Shown: positions 25,894 through 34,419, counted from the first letter of the stretch. The stretch is 64,000 nucleotides of DNA from Methanoregula sp. UBA64 (GCF_002502735.1 NZ_DAQC01000006.1:124001-188000), one strand, 5' to 3'. Notes: a model not told the origin generated them from the sequence alone. A program made the numbers and translations.

Positions 25894-26109
25894 ATGGGAC
25901 AGAAAATTGGAAAGGAAAAAATCCAGCGTGAAAAGGGATTCCTGTACTTCATTGGCAAGGACGGGTACGTCTGGGCAGCCCCGATGAAGCACAACAAGAC
26001 CGGCAAGAAGAAGAAAGTCGGTTCCGAGAAGATAGCCAAGGAAAAGGGCTACATGTACTACATTGGCAAGGACGGCTTCGTCGCCAAGGCCAAGATGAAG
26101 AACGCATAA
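25894..26109 (+). CDS. 71-residue Lys-rich protein made of two tandem repeats
   Basis: Two copies of a 30-residue unit make up the protein: KIGKEKIQREKGFLYFIGKDGYVWAAPMK (about 4-32) and KVGSEKIAKEKGYMYYIGKDGFVAKAKMK (about 41-69), joined by a Lys-rich linker. Shared features are EKI..EKG..Y.IGKDG.V..A.MK. It is very basic, has no signal peptide and is probably a small beta-hairpin or nucleic-acid-binding fold. The strong ribosome-binding site GAGGTG and a TATA box suggest high expression. I do not know its function. Short proteins of this type appear to be conserved in methanogens. Confidence 0.8.
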   Translation: MGQKIGKEKIQREKGFLYFIGKDGYVWAAPMKHNKTGKKKKVGSEKIAKEKGYMYYIGKDGFVAKAKMKNA

Positions 26110-26476
26110 CCCTACACTTTCTTTATTTTTGTAAAGGACCGGATGTACGGGGTTTCCCCCCATCCTCTCCTTAAATAGTAACTTACCCGGACGGTAACGT
26201 ATCCTGCGGGATGCAGATTTTCCCTCACCAGAATGGTAAGGATACTGTGCCTGCAGGCAGAGCCGGCGTGCCCGGGTACAGGAACTTAACTGCATGTGCA
26301 ATGCATGTGCGATCTATTGTGGAATCAGGGAGGCATATGTATACCCCTTTGTTTCCACTGGAAATCCGAAAAACCGCGCTTGTTTTCCCGTAAGCAGCCA
26401 GAATTATGGGATTTGCGGTATGCGGATTACCCGTGCGGAAGCCCTGATTTATAAAAAAAAGCCTGATTATCCGCGA
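26110..26476. other. Intergenic region between the repeat protein and tRNA-Val
   Basis: 367 bp with no supportable gene. A 64-codon plus-strand frame (26294-26488) runs into the tRNA and lacks a ribosome-binding site. A run of eight A at 26453-26460 reads as a T-tract on the minus strand just past tRNA-Val and is the likely terminator of the tRNA transcript. Confidence 0.5.
26451..26462 (-). terminator. T-tract after the tRNA genes
   Basis: On the minus strand GCTTTTTTTTAT follows the 3' end of tRNA-Val by about 15 bases. Oligo-T runs are sufficient for archaeal termination. Confidence 0.5.
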
Positions 26477-26550
26477 TGGGCCCGCTGAGATTCGAACTCA
26501 GGACCTCCGCCGTGTGAAGGCGACGTCATAGCCAGCTAGACCACGAGCCC
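26477..26550 (-). tRNA. tRNA-Val (anticodon CAC)
   Basis: 74-nt cloverleaf. The acceptor stem GGGCTCG pairs with CGGGCCC, the anticodon stem TCGCC pairs with GGCGG around the loop TTCACAC (anticodon CAC), and the T arm CTGAG-TTCGAAT-CTCAG is perfect. The discriminator is A and the CCA end is not encoded. It is cotranscribed with tRNA-Gly, 3 bp away. Confidence 0.95.
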
Positions 26551-26553
26551 GAA

Positions 26554-26624
26554 TGCATCGACCGGGAATCGAACCCGGGCTATAGGCTTGGAAGGCCTAA
26601 GTCATACCTCTAGACCATCGATGC
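26554..26624 (-). tRNA. tRNA-Gly (anticodon TCC)
   Basis: 71-nt cloverleaf. The acceptor GCATCGA pairs with TCGATGC, the anticodon stem TAGGC pairs with GCCTA around CTTCCAA (anticodon TCC), and the T arm CCGGG-TTCGATT-CCCGG is perfect. The discriminator is A and CCA is not encoded. An ATTAATATT TATA element sits about 30 bp upstream on the minus strand. Confidence 0.95.
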
Positions 26625-26736
26625 ACTGCGCTCTACAATTTAGGCGGGGAGGAATATTAATGCTTACTTCTCCGCTCCGGTATTCGCGTGTTTTCGCAGA
26701 TAACGATCAAAAGAAAAACAAAAAAGTGTCGGGGAG

Positions 26737-27627
26737 TTAGTACCCGCGAAGCTCGGCCTCGATCTTTTCGAGCGCCGCGATCCGCTTTTCCGTGGGCGGG
26801 TGGGTGGAGAAGAGCTCCATGATCGTATTTCCGGAAAGGGCCGGGATGATAAAGAACGCATTTGCGCCCTCGACTTTGGCCTTTGCCTCGGGCGGGACCG
26901 CTTCCATACGGCCGCTGATCTTGTTTAAGGCCGAGATGAGCGCCCGCGGGTTTCTCGTGATAAGAGCGCTGCCCCGGTCTGCGGCAAACTCCCGGTACCG
27001 GGAGAGGGCGAGCATCAGGAGCGTGCTGAGCGCGTACACGATGATCGAAAGGATCCAGACAACAATCCATGCGCCCCCGTTCTCGCGGTCGTTCCCGCCA
27101 AAGAGTGCAGAGAAGAAGAAACTCTGCATGATCATCGACGCGATCATAGCGACAAAACTCGCAAGCGTCATGGTCAGGATATCCCGGTTCTTGACATGCG
27201 AGAGTTCGTGGGCGAGGACCGCATCGAGCTCGTCTTTTGAAAGAATGCGCAGGATGGAGTCCGTGCAGGCGACCACCGCGTGTTTCGGGCTCCGGCCCGT
27301 TGCAAATGCATTCGGGACCGGGCTCTGCATGATCGCAATCTTTGGCATCGGCAGATCCGCTTCGCGGCAGAGATTCTCTACGGAGCGGCGAAGCTCGGGA
27401 TATTCGTCATCGGCAATGATCCGTGCGCCCGTGCTCCAGAGCACCAGTTTGTCCGAGAAAAAAAACTGGACAAGGCCCATGACCACAGCGAGCCCCACAA
27501 TCAGAAAGATGCTGATGGAGGGGAAGAGCAGTACCAGTACCGTCATGAACACGAGGTAAAGCACGAAGAGCAGGAAGCCCGTCAGCAATACCCGGGCCGT
27601 CAGGCCCCAGTCTCGTTTCCATTCCAT
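26737..27627 (-). CDS. htpX: HtpX-type M48 zinc metalloprotease
   Basis: 296-residue membrane protease of family M48B that degrades damaged membrane proteins. Two N-terminal helices (about 12-34 and 36-57) precede the zinc motif HELSH at 140-144, with the third ligand region RYREFAADRGSA further on and two helices between them (about 150-205). The MPKIAIM...PNAFATGR stretch is typical. The active site should face the cytoplasm. Length is normal and the gene appears monocistronic. Confidence 0.94.
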   Translation of the reverse strand: MEWKRDWGLTARVLLTGFLLFVLYLVFMTVLVLLFPSISIFLIVGLAVVMGLVQFFFSDKLVLWSTGARIIADDEYPELRRSVENLCREADLPMPKIAIMQSPVPNAFATGRSPKHAVVACTDSILRILSKDELDAVLAHELSHVKNRDILTMTLASFVAMIASMIMQSFFFSALFGGNDRENGGAWIVVWILSIIVYALSTLLMLALSRYREFAADRGSALITRNPRALISALNKISGRMEAVPPEAKAKVEGANAFFIIPALSGNTIMELFSTHPPTEKRIAALEKIEAELRGY

Positions 27628-27684
27628 AAGTGGTACATTTTCGTTTTTTAAGACTCTTAAACCATTCGAATATCATAGTGCTCC

Positions 27685-28464
27685 ATGGATATCTGGAGAA
27701 CCGGTGCCCCCGTCGCACATTTTCCCGCAGGCGTACTGCGGGACTGCGAAAAGGGATCTGCAGGATATAAAAATCAGAAACTATTTTTCACCAGAAAACC
27801 GGATGGGTACACTATGGAAGAAGTCGATTCCGAAGCTCTGGCCGATGTGGCCTATGGCATCTTCGAGCATCTCCTCACCCGGACCCTCCAGGAAAAGGGA
27901 AAATATCTCTATGCTCTTGTTGAAGGAGGACTTGACTTCACTGCGGACTTAAACGAAACGTTCCAGAAGTTCGGCAACGAGTATCCCCAGCTGGCAGAAG
28001 CACTCAACGGCCGTTTTGAATCCGTGGAAAAGATCTATGCCCTGCTCTGTGCCGGGGAGGGTGTCGTCCCGTCCCGGACCACGCAGATGTACTGGATTGT
28101 CCAGGACGCGCCGGGCAGCGCACCCGAAGCAATCGAAGACGAGCACGCGGGAAAGTGGCTGATCTTCCAGGAGCCGGACGCTGCGGACGATGCATGGAAA
28201 AAGGTCCGGGATGCGACCGTTTCCCTCAGCCTTGGGATCTCTGCGAAGGTTAGTACCGCAAAACCCAACCCCGACTCGCGGGACAACCGCAGGGTCATTT
28301 ACGTGTACACCAAAGACTGGGCTGACGAAGCCGATGTGATGCGGGTGCGGGAGCACTTAAAGTCCCTCGGGTTTGTCGACCGGATCGGCTACAAGCGCAA
28401 CCTCGAAACCTTTGCCGGGGAATATGCGCAGAAAGGGAAACGCGTTACGTATTACTCGGCATAA
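27685..28464 (+). CDS. DUF1917 (BLES03-like) protein
   Basis: 259 residues. The C-terminal half (KWLIFQEPDAADDAWKKV, LGISAKVSTAKPNP, VIYVYTKDWADEADVMRVRE) is the DUF1917/BLES03 domain, found in archaea and eukaryotes and sometimes described as phosphothreonine-lyase-like. Its biochemical activity is not established. The N-terminal 43 residues before the alternative start ATG 27814 look family-like (GYKNQKLFF), so the longer form is preferred. There is no signal peptide or membrane segment. It is divergent from htpX. Confidence 0.78.
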   Translation: MDIWRTGAPVAHFPAGVLRDCEKGSAGYKNQKLFFTRKPDGYTMEEVDSEALADVAYGIFEHLLTRTLQEKGKYLYALVEGGLDFTADLNETFQKFGNEYPQLAEALNGRFESVEKIYALLCAGEGVVPSRTTQMYWIVQDAPGSAPEAIEDEHAGKWLIFQEPDAADDAWKKVRDATVSLSLGISAKVSTAKPNPDSRDNRRVIYVYTKDWADEADVMRVREHLKSLGFVDRIGYKRNLETFAGEYAQKGKRVTYYSA

Positions 28465-28513
28465 GTTTGGGATAAATCCCTAAAAAAATATTAAAAAAAA
28501 AAGAAAAGAAACG

Positions 28514-28660
28514 TTACGCTTTTCGTTCCTTGTTCTTCGGCCGCAGGTTCTTGTACCCGCACTTGCGGCAGCTGGTCGCACGGATTGCATTGCGTGCATT
28601 GCAGTGCATGCATATTTTCACGTTGAGGAGCCGGGATTCGGCTTCGGGGAACTTTGCCAT
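28514..28660 (-). CDS. rpl40e: Large ribosomal subunit protein L40e
   Basis: 48-residue zinc-ribbon ribosomal protein: MAKFPEAESRLLNVKICMHC, then CRKCGYKNLRPKNKE. The four Cys form the treble-clef zinc site of L40e. Archaeal L40e lacks the ubiquitin fusion of eukaryotes. The gene follows the pyrophosphatase gene by 70 bp on the same strand and may be the last gene of that cluster or have its own promoter. Confidence 0.93.
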   Translation of the reverse strand: MAKFPEAESRLLNVKICMHCNARNAIRATSCRKCGYKNLRPKNKERKA

Positions 28661-28730
28661 GGTATGTATTCACTCCTGTCTGCCCTTATAACAATGTTCT
28701 TCGATCTTTTAACCGTTTGTATCCCATTCG

Positions 28731-29291
28731 TTACTGCAGGTGACGATCTGCATACCAGTCCCTGAATGCGGCAAGGGCCCGGGCGCGGTGCGAGATGGCG
28801 CTTTTTTCTTCGAGCGGGATCTCGGCAAGCGTCCGCCCGGCAACCTCAAAGATCGGGTCATACCCGAACCCGGCCGTGCCCCGGGGTGCGGTCGTGATCG
28901 TGCCGCGGATGGTGCCGGAAAAATCGTATATTCCGGTGCTGTCGGCATACGCAATCGCGGTCGTGAACCCGGCGCTGCGGTCCGCGATGCCGTCCATGAG
29001 CCGGAGGATTCCCTGGTTTCCTATCGCATTGAGCACGTACGCTGCGTACGGCCCGGGGAACCCGTGGAGTGCATCGATGGAAAACGCCGTGTCGTCAACA
29101 ATGAGCGGCTCGTTTAAGACGCCGAAAGCATAGCGGGCCTTTTCACGCGCGATCACGGCAACGTCATCGGACCGGAGTTCGGGGATTTCGAGCGCCACGT
29201 GCCGGACGGTTGCCGTACCGGCAAAAAAGGCGGCAACCTCTTTTGCCTTGTGGGCGTTGCTGGTGACTATGGTAAATGCGAGGGTGGTCAC
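28731..29291 (-). CDS. XTP/dITP pyrophosphatase (RdgB/HAM1 family)
   Basis: 186-residue house-cleaning enzyme hydrolysing non-canonical purine triphosphates (XTP, ITP, dITP) to monophosphates and PPi. Visible motifs are VTSNAHKAKE (substrate Lys), DDTAFSIDALHGFPGPY, GFGYDPIF and EKSAISHRARAL. The GTG start at 29291 overlaps the Kae1-Bud32 stop as GTGA and begins directly at family sequence, so the long upstream extension of the frame is rejected. It is coupled to the KEOPS gene as in many archaea. Confidence 0.93.
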   Translation of the reverse strand: MTTLAFTIVTSNAHKAKEVAAFFAGTATVRHVALEIPELRSDDVAVIAREKARYAFGVLNEPLIVDDTAFSIDALHGFPGPYAAYVLNAIGNQGILRLMDGIADRSAGFTTAIAYADSTGIYDFSGTIRGTITTAPRGTAGFGYDPIFEVAGRTLAEIPLEEKSAISHRARALAAFRDWYADRHLQ

Positions 29292-30871
29292 AGGTATCTC
29301 CCCCGGAGTTCGATCTCTTCTTCGCGTTTGAGTACCTCGGCGGCACCGGTAAATGTCTCTGCGTACCCCCGGGCAAATGCGGTTTTGAGTTCGCCGGCCT
29401 CTTCCGGGTTGGTGCTCGAAAGGGTCTGGAACATGACATGGATGTCCACCCCGCGCTGTTCGATCTCGGTGGTGACCTGCGCGAGGCCGAAATCGATTAA
29501 GACGCACCTGTCGTCGGTTGTTCGCAGGATCATGTTGCTCGAAGTGAGGTCGCCGTGCATGATCCCTGCCGCATGAAGCCTGCCGGCCGCGCGGCCGGCC
29601 TCTTCGCAGTGCGCTGCACCAAGGGATTCGGTAAGAAGCGTTCCTGCGATCTGCTCCATGACAATCGTGTCGTGCGTGATGTCGCGGATCACCGGTGTCG
29701 GGACGCCGGCTTTGCGGGCCATATGGATGAGCCGGGCTTCGGCCCGGGTCCGCTCGGCGATCAGTCTTTTATCGAGTGCCGGGGCCCGGTACTGCTTGGA
29801 CTGCCGCTGTTTTACTGCATTCCCGTCCTTAAACGTGACAACGGCCTCGGCCCCGCGCCTCTGGAGAGCACTTGCCTGTTGTGCCGTTTCTGGAGCGCGG
29901 TGCTCGTCATGTTTCCATGTCACTTTAACTTCATCGGAGCGGAAACTGGGGTTGACCCGGGACTCTTCGAGTGAAAGTGCCTGCCCGCTCTCAAGCATCA
30001 GTTTTCCCGTGTACGCGATCATCGCGCCGTTATCGCCGAGATATTTTCGCTCGGGGACAAAAAATTTCGCGCCCCGTTCTTCGCACATGACCGCAAGCAT
30101 CTCCTGGAGCCGCGCATTCGCGCCAACTCCCCCTACCAGGAGCACCTCGTCTTTTCCGGTCAGCGAGAGTGCCCGTTCGGTTACTTCAACGCACATGGCA
30201 AACGCAGTCTCCTGGAGACTGCAGCAGACATTCGGAAGCTGCATCTTTGCATCCTTTGCAGCGGAAACAAGGCCCGAGAACGCGAGGTCCATGCCCTTGA
30301 CCGTGTACGGGAGTTCGAAATATGTCCCGGTCTTTGCCTGCGCCTCGATCAGCGGCCCGCCCGGGTGGGGAAGGTCCTTTGCCCGGGCAAACTTGTCAAG
30401 GGCATTGCCTACACCGATATCGAGCGTCTCTCCAAAGATGCGGTACCTGCCGTTGAGGTACCCGATGACCTGCGTATTTGCCCCGCTCGCATAGAGCACG
30501 ATCGGGTCTTTGCATCCGGTAGCCCAGCACCCGATCTCAACGTGGGCCACGCAGTGATTGACACCGGCAAGCGGGACATCGAGCGCGAGCGCGAGCGACC
30601 GGGCCGCAGTTGCAACCGTCCGGAGGCAGGGGCCAAGGCCGGGCCCCTGCGAGAAGGCAATGCCGGTGATCTTCTCCGGCTCGGTAAGGACCTCTCCGAT
30701 TACTTCTTTTATGACAGAAGCATGGTGCTGTGCCGCTTCCCGCGGGTGGATCCCGCCATGTGCGGGCGAGTACGGGCGCGAACAGAGTGCCAGAAGATCG
30801 GTATCAAAAAGAGCGGCGCTGAGGTTCCATGCTGTCCCCTCAATGCCAAGAATCTGCCCAAAAGCAGGCAT
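29288..30871 (-). CDS. Kae1-Bud32 fusion (KEOPS subunits for tRNA t6A)
   Basis: 527-residue fusion. Residues 1 to about 325 are Kae1, which transfers threonylcarbamoyl to A37 of ANN-decoding tRNAs, with the metal motif HCVAHVEIG and the nucleotide loop GGVGANARL. Residues about 345-527 are the small atypical kinase/ATPase Bud32, with EARLIHMARKAG, HGDLTSSN and DFGLA. Fused forms occur in several methanogens. It lies downstream of S27ae (9-bp gap) and overlaps the pyrophosphatase start. Confidence 0.96.
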   Translation of the reverse strand: MPAFGQILGIEGTAWNLSAALFDTDLLALCSRPYSPAHGGIHPREAAQHHASVIKEVIGEVLTEPEKITGIAFSQGPGLGPCLRTVATAARSLALALDVPLAGVNHCVAHVEIGCWATGCKDPIVLYASGANTQVIGYLNGRYRIFGETLDIGVGNALDKFARAKDLPHPGGPLIEAQAKTGTYFELPYTVKGMDLAFSGLVSAAKDAKMQLPNVCCSLQETAFAMCVEVTERALSLTGKDEVLLVGGVGANARLQEMLAVMCEERGAKFFVPERKYLGDNGAMIAYTGKLMLESGQALSLEESRVNPSFRSDEVKVTWKHDEHRAPETAQQASALQRRGAEAVVTFKDGNAVKQRQSKQYRAPALDKRLIAERTRAEARLIHMARKAGVPTPVIRDITHDTIVMEQIAGTLLTESLGAAHCEEAGRAAGRLHAAGIMHGDLTSSNMILRTTDDRCVLIDFGLAQVTTEIEQRGVDIHVMFQTLSSTNPEEAGELKTAFARGYAETFTGAAEVLKREEEIELRGRYL

Positions 30872-30880
30872 CGGATGATC

Positions 30881-31063
30881 TTATTTCTTGAATTCGGTGT
30901 ATCCGCACTTTCCGCAGGTGACGCGATCCTTGTGGTCGGCCATCATGACGCCGGGTCCGCAGCGGGGGCAGTACTTCTTTGCCGTGCTGACCTTGTCCCC
31001 TTCAATCTTGAAAAATGCGCTGCGCGACGGACCTTTTGCTGCTGCCTTCTTTGCCGCTGCCAT
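30881..31063 (-). CDS. rps27ae: Small ribosomal subunit protein S27ae
   Basis: 60 residues with an Ala/Lys-rich N-terminus and a zinc ribbon of CPRCGPGVMM and CGKCGY. Archaeal S27ae lacks the ubiquitin moiety. It follows the S24e gene with a 2-bp gap. Confidence 0.96.
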   Translation of the reverse strand: MAAAKKAAAKGPSRSAFFKIEGDKVSTAKKYCPRCGPGVMMADHKDRVTCGKCGYTEFKK

Positions 31064-31065
31064 AA

Positions 31066-31365
31066 TTACGCAGCTCCTTCCTCTTTGGGCTTGGGCATGC
31101 CGCGTGCAGAGAGGTACGGGCGCTCGGTTTTCTTCTTTGCATCTTCCGTATCGTATACACGGGCCTGGCCGGTGACGACCATCTTGCCAAAGTTGCTCTT
31201 GAGGCTGTCAAGAACCACCAGGGGCTCTTTTACATTGGCCAGTGCGCACAGCTTGCCGATAATCTGCGTGCGGGATGGTGTGGCACCGTCATATGTGAGA
31301 GTAAACTGAATCTCTCGCCGTGATAAAAGTTCATTTCTTTTATCGCTCTCGATCTTAAAGTCCAT
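31066..31365 (-). CDS. rps24e: Small ribosomal subunit protein S24e
   Basis: 99 residues: MDFKIESDKRNELLSRREI, then TPSRTQIIGKLCAL, the S24e signature, and a Lys-rich tail. It has its own promoter, with TTTTAAATAA seen on the minus strand at about 31397-31406. It is the first gene of the S24e-S27ae-Kae1/Bud32-pyrophosphatase unit. Confidence 0.96.
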   Translation of the reverse strand: MDFKIESDKRNELLSRREIQFTLTYDGATPSRTQIIGKLCALANVKEPLVVLDSLKSNFGKMVVTGQARVYDTEDAKKKTERPYLSARGMPKPKEEGAA

Positions 31366-31438
31366 CGGATATCCTGTAATTATAGGAAACCGTGTTATTT
31401 AAAACATGACCCTGAAGGAATGATGTCGTGTTATCCCG

Positions 31439-31458
31439 AGAAAAAGTAAAAAAAATCC
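31439..31458 (-). terminator. T-rich tract after the dephospho-CoA kinase gene
   Basis: The minus strand reads GGATTTTTTTTACTTTTTC beginning 16 bases past the stop at 31475. Two oligo-T runs suit an archaeal terminator separating the aIF2-gamma unit from the S24e unit. Confidence 0.5.
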
Positions 31459-31474
31459 GGCAGATTCACCCGGG

Positions 31475-31963
31475 TTAATCGACCCGGGTGAACTGCGCAA
31501 GCAGACTGATGGCGGCAGTTTTGGCTGCGGCATCGATCGTGCGGAGCACGACCCCTTCGCGGGGCTGGCCGTAGAGAAGGACCGAGGAGTCCGGCGCGGC
31601 GATGACAAGCGGGATTACGGCAAGATCTTCCTCGCCATCAACAAGGATGGTGGCCGGGGGATGGGCGAGGGCATCGTACAGTGCCTGGATCAGTTCGTCC
31701 GTGATCGTGCCGGGCGGGTTTTTCACCCGGATGCAGGTACCTTTCACTTCCGGCAACCGGTCGCAGGGCGAGCGCATGGTCTGCCCGTCGATTACGGCAA
31801 TGGCCGGGACGATCCCGTTTTTCTGGAGGTTGTGGGTGACGACATCCCCGACGGCGTATATGGTACGGCCCGCAAGGCTGGGGAGGGCAGCTTCGATCTC
31901 CGGGTAGAGTGTCCCGAAGGGATCTTTGAAGAGCCGGCGGGATTCGTCCGGGAGTACAAACAT
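31475..31963 (-). CDS. GTP-dependent dephospho-CoA kinase (DUF359 family)
   Basis: 162 residues of the archaeal DUF359 family, shown in Thermococcus to be the GTP-dependent dephospho-CoA kinase, last step of coenzyme A synthesis. Visible landmarks are YAVGDVVTHNL, AVIDGQTMRSP, VKNPPGTIT, VDGEEDLAVIPL and LYGQPREGVVL. It is unrelated to bacterial CoaE. It lies 4 bp after the spt4 stop in the usual archaeal RNA polymerase/ribosomal protein cluster. Confidence 0.92.
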   Translation of the reverse strand: MFVLPDESRRLFKDPFGTLYPEIEAALPSLAGRTIYAVGDVVTHNLQKNGIVPAIAVIDGQTMRSPCDRLPEVKGTCIRVKNPPGTITDELIQALYDALAHPPATILVDGEEDLAVIPLVIAAPDSSVLLYGQPREGVVLRTIDAAAKTAAISLLAQFTRVD

Positions 31964-31967
31964 TCTT

Positions 31968-32174
31968 TTAGCGGACCTTCAGCGCATAGCGCCCGGGCAG
32001 CTTGATGTTCATCCTCTTTGCAACATCGGAGTTTTCCGGGTCGATGATGACAAGGTACCCTGACCAGTCATCGGTCAGGTTTGCCGTACCGCAGATCACG
32101 CAGTTCTCGCCCTCGACAACCCGGTGGCAGTCGCGGCAGACTTTTCCCTGCTTCTTCTTATTCGCTGGCGGCAT
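31968..32174 (-). CDS. spt4: Transcription elongation factor Spt4 (RNA polymerase subunit E'')
   Basis: 68 residues: a zinc ribbon (VCRDCHRVVEGENCVICG) then DWSGYLVIIDPENSDVAKRM. It pairs with Spt5/NusG and promotes RNA polymerase processivity. ATG at 32174 overlaps the rpoE end by 17 bases. The frame is open upstream, but that part is a shadow of the rpoE C-terminus. Confidence 0.94.
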   Translation of the reverse strand: MPPANKKKQGKVCRDCHRVVEGENCVICGTANLTDDWSGYLVIIDPENSDVAKRMNIKLPGRYALKVR

Positions 32175-32796
32175 GGTCTTTCCTCTTGCTCTTGGGCTTC
32201 TCGGCCTTTTCCTTCGGGGCCGCGGCACCGCCCGCTGCTTTCTCTTTTTCCTTTTCGATCTCTTCTTCAAGCCAGAGCGTTGTGCCAAGGCCGGCCTGCC
32301 GCATGGTGAGCCCGATCTTGCTGTCGCGCGGCTCGCGCTCGTTTAACGAGAGCGTCACGACGCGCACGCGCACGGTATCCCCGACCCCGATAAATCTCTT
32401 GGAGTCCTGGCAGATGAGCCGGGCGTTCTTCTCGTCGAAGTTGATGTACTCGTCGGAGATCTGGCTCACGTGGAGCATCGCATCGATCGGCCCGAGGCTG
32501 ACAAACGCCCCGAAACTCGTGGTTTCGACCACGAGCCCTTCAATGACTTCCTGCAGGGCGAGGCGGAGCACGAGCCCTTCGAACTTTACATCGTAATAGA
32601 CGCCGCCGTCCCCGGGAACGATCTCGCCTTCGCCAACATCCTCGACCTTGGTCACCGCGATAAAGATCCCGAGCTCCTTGTCGATGCTCCCTTCGAGCTG
32701 TTCCTGCAGAACCTCAAGGATGACCTTTTCGAGTTTTTCTCCCAGCCTGTTGGGGGGAACCCTGACTTTGTCTTCCAGCATCATCTTGTAATACAT
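32158..32796 (-). CDS. rpoE: DNA-directed RNA polymerase subunit E' (Rpo7/RpoE1)
   Basis: 212 residues. The N-terminal Rpb7-like RNP domain (MYYKMMLEDKVRVPPNRL) is followed by an S1/OB domain (GLVVETTSFGAFVSLGPIDAMLHVSQI). A C-terminal charged Lys/Glu/Ala tail of about 35 residues is longer than in many homologues. It forms the RNA polymerase stalk with subunit F. ATG at 32796 is chosen because GGTGGG stands upstream; the GTG at 32805 lies inside that site. Confidence 0.95.
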   Translation of the reverse strand: MYYKMMLEDKVRVPPNRLGEKLEKVILEVLQEQLEGSIDKELGIFIAVTKVEDVGEGEIVPGDGGVYYDVKFEGLVLRLALQEVIEGLVVETTSFGAFVSLGPIDAMLHVSQISDEYINFDEKNARLICQDSKRFIGVGDTVRVRVVTLSLNEREPRDSKIGLTMRQAGLGTTLWLEEEIEKEKEKAAGGAAAPKEKAEKPKSKRKDHAASE

Positions 32797-32806
32797 ATAT
32801 CCCACC

Positions 32807-33181
32807 TTATCTCCGCAATATCTCCAGTTTTTTCTGTTTTCTCATGGATATAACCCCGATCCCCTGTCCGAGCAGTGTGTCCCGCACCCGGCGGTCGTTG
32901 GTAACGACAAGACCGCGCTCTTTTGCAGCCCAGATAACAATCTGATCGTCCACGGGAAGGGACGGGTCGCCGCTCTCTTCGACCGTGCACCGGCCTGCAA
33001 GGGCAAGGCCGAGCCGGGCCGCAGCCCCGTCGGGGGATTTGGCCCGGGAGAGTCCTTCCAGTTCGCGCACGACACCTGAGAGGACGATCGGCTCAAAGCT
33101 GCCCAGCAGTTCGCGGATCTCTTCGATGAGATCGATCTTAAACTGCGCCGGCATCATGAGCGCGTTTGCGTCCAGCAGCAC
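32807..33181 (-). CDS. PIN-domain nuclease (Fcf1/Utp24-like)
   Basis: 124 residues. The PIN fold starts at MLLDANALMM (first catalytic Asp), then VVRELEGLSR (Glu), DDQIVIWAAKERG and VVTNDRRVRD (Asp pair), giving the four acidic metal-binding residues. In archaea this gene regularly lies between aIF2-gamma and rpoE and is the Fcf1/Utp24-type PIN protein implicated in pre-rRNA cleavage. The start is taken as GTG at 33181, two bases after the aIF2-gamma stop. A longer open frame upstream belongs to the shadow of aIF2-gamma. Confidence 0.88.
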   Translation of the reverse strand: MLLDANALMMPAQFKIDLIEEIRELLGSFEPIVLSGVVRELEGLSRAKSPDGAAARLGLALAGRCTVEESGDPSLPVDDQIVIWAAKERGLVVTNDRRVRDTLLGQGIGVISMRKQKKLEILRR

Positions 33182-33183
33182 TT

Positions 33184-34419
33184 TTACTCGGCCAGGACAC
33201 CCATCCCGATTAAGCGCCAGCGTGCTCCCACCTGTCTGCTGATGGCGATCCGTGCGCCTTTTTCCGCACAGACCGGCCGTTTCAGCTGCACTTCGACTGC
33301 CTCTTTCTTGGTGCTTGTAACAACGCCCACGGTCACTGCGGTACCTACTGAAAGCATGAGCGGTTCGTTGAACTTTAAGGGTTCGATCACCAGCTCGCTG
33401 GTCGCTCCCACGACCCGTTCCATAAGCGTGACCTGGCACCGGATCTTGTCCCATACCGGGGGGAGTTTACCGGTGTGACCGACCACCTGGCCGGCCAGCG
33501 CATCGCTTTTAGTGAGTGCCGGGTCAAGTTTTGTCCCGACTCCCAGAAGGCCGCCCGGGGTAGCCTCGTCCACAACTTTTGAACCGGCATTAATCGATGT
33601 GACTTCCGTGATAATTGGCATCCATTTGATCCGGTTTTCGACCTGCATCTGCCGGCCGGGCCGGATTTCGATGGAATCGCCGGCGCGGAGGATGCCCCGG
33701 ATAAGAGACCCTCCGACAACGCCGCCGCTGACATCTTTCCAGTTACAGCCGGGCTTGTTGATATCAAATGATCGTGCAACAAGCATCATCGGATCTGCGC
33801 TTGGATCGCGGACCGGCTCCGGGATGGTCTGGTCCAGCGCCTGCACGAGCGCCCCGATATTGATCCCTTTCTGGGCAGATACCGGGATGATCGGTGCATT
33901 CTCGGCAACGGATCCTTTCACAAATGCCTTGATCTGCTGGTAATTTTCCAGAGCCTCTTTCTGGGAGACGACATCGATCTTGTTCTGGACGATCACGATC
34001 TTTTTTATACCGACCAGACCCAGCGCCATCAGGTGCTCCTTGGTCTGCGGCTGCGGGCATTTCTCTGTCGTTGATATGACAAGCATCGCCCCGTCCATCA
34101 GAGCCGAACCGGAGAGCATCGTTGCCATCAGGGTCTCGTGTCCCGGTGCGTCGACAAACGAGATAGACCGGAATGGTTTCCCCTCTCCCCCGCATATCGG
34201 GCAGACCGGTTTTGTGGAGTATGCATCGGGGCCTTTGCAGTGCCCGCATTGGTAAAATGTCGCATCTGCATAACCGAGGCGGATGGAGATCCCTCTGCGG
34301 ACCTCCTCGCTGTGCCGGTCGGTCCAGGTACCTGTGAGCGCATTCACGAGCGTGGTCTTTCCATGGTCGACATGGCCCACAACCCCGATATTTACGCTGG
34401 GGATTGTCACATCATGCAA
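33184..34419 (-). CDS. Translation initiation factor aIF2 gamma subunit
   Basis: 411-residue GTPase core of aIF2, which delivers initiator Met-tRNA to the small subunit. G1 is GHVDHGKTT (about 15-23), G3 DAPGHE, G4 NKID and G5 SAQKG; a zinc knuckle (CGHCKG and CPICGG) is inserted between switch regions as in all aIF2-gamma. The start codon is TTG at 34419, preceded by GGAGG; MHDVTIPSVNIGVVGH matches the family N-terminus. Transcription likely starts from a TATA box at about 34457-34470 (minus). Confidence 0.96.
   Translation of the reverse strand: MHDVTIPSVNIGVVGHVDHGKTTLVNALTGTWTDRHSEEVRRGISIRLGYADATFYQCGHCKGPDAYSTKPVCPICGGEGKPFRSISFVDAPGHETLMATMLSGSALMDGAMLVISTTEKCPQPQTKEHLMALGLVGIKKIVIVQNKIDVVSQKEALENYQQIKAFVKGSVAENAPIIPVSAQKGINIGALVQALDQTIPEPVRDPSADPMMLVARSFDINKPGCNWKDVSGGVVGGSLIRGILRAGDSIEIRPGRQMQVENRIKWMPIITEVTSINAGSKVVDEATPGGLLGVGTKLDPALTKSDALAGQVVGHTGKLPPVWDKIRCQVTLMERVVGATSELVIEPLKFNEPLMLSVGTAVTVGVVTSTKKEAVEVQLKRPVCAEKGARIAISRQVGARWRLIGMGVLAE

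Noticed and set aside
26294..26488. 64-codon plus-strand frame running into the tRNA-Val gene
   Set aside because: It overlaps the tRNA and has no start signal.
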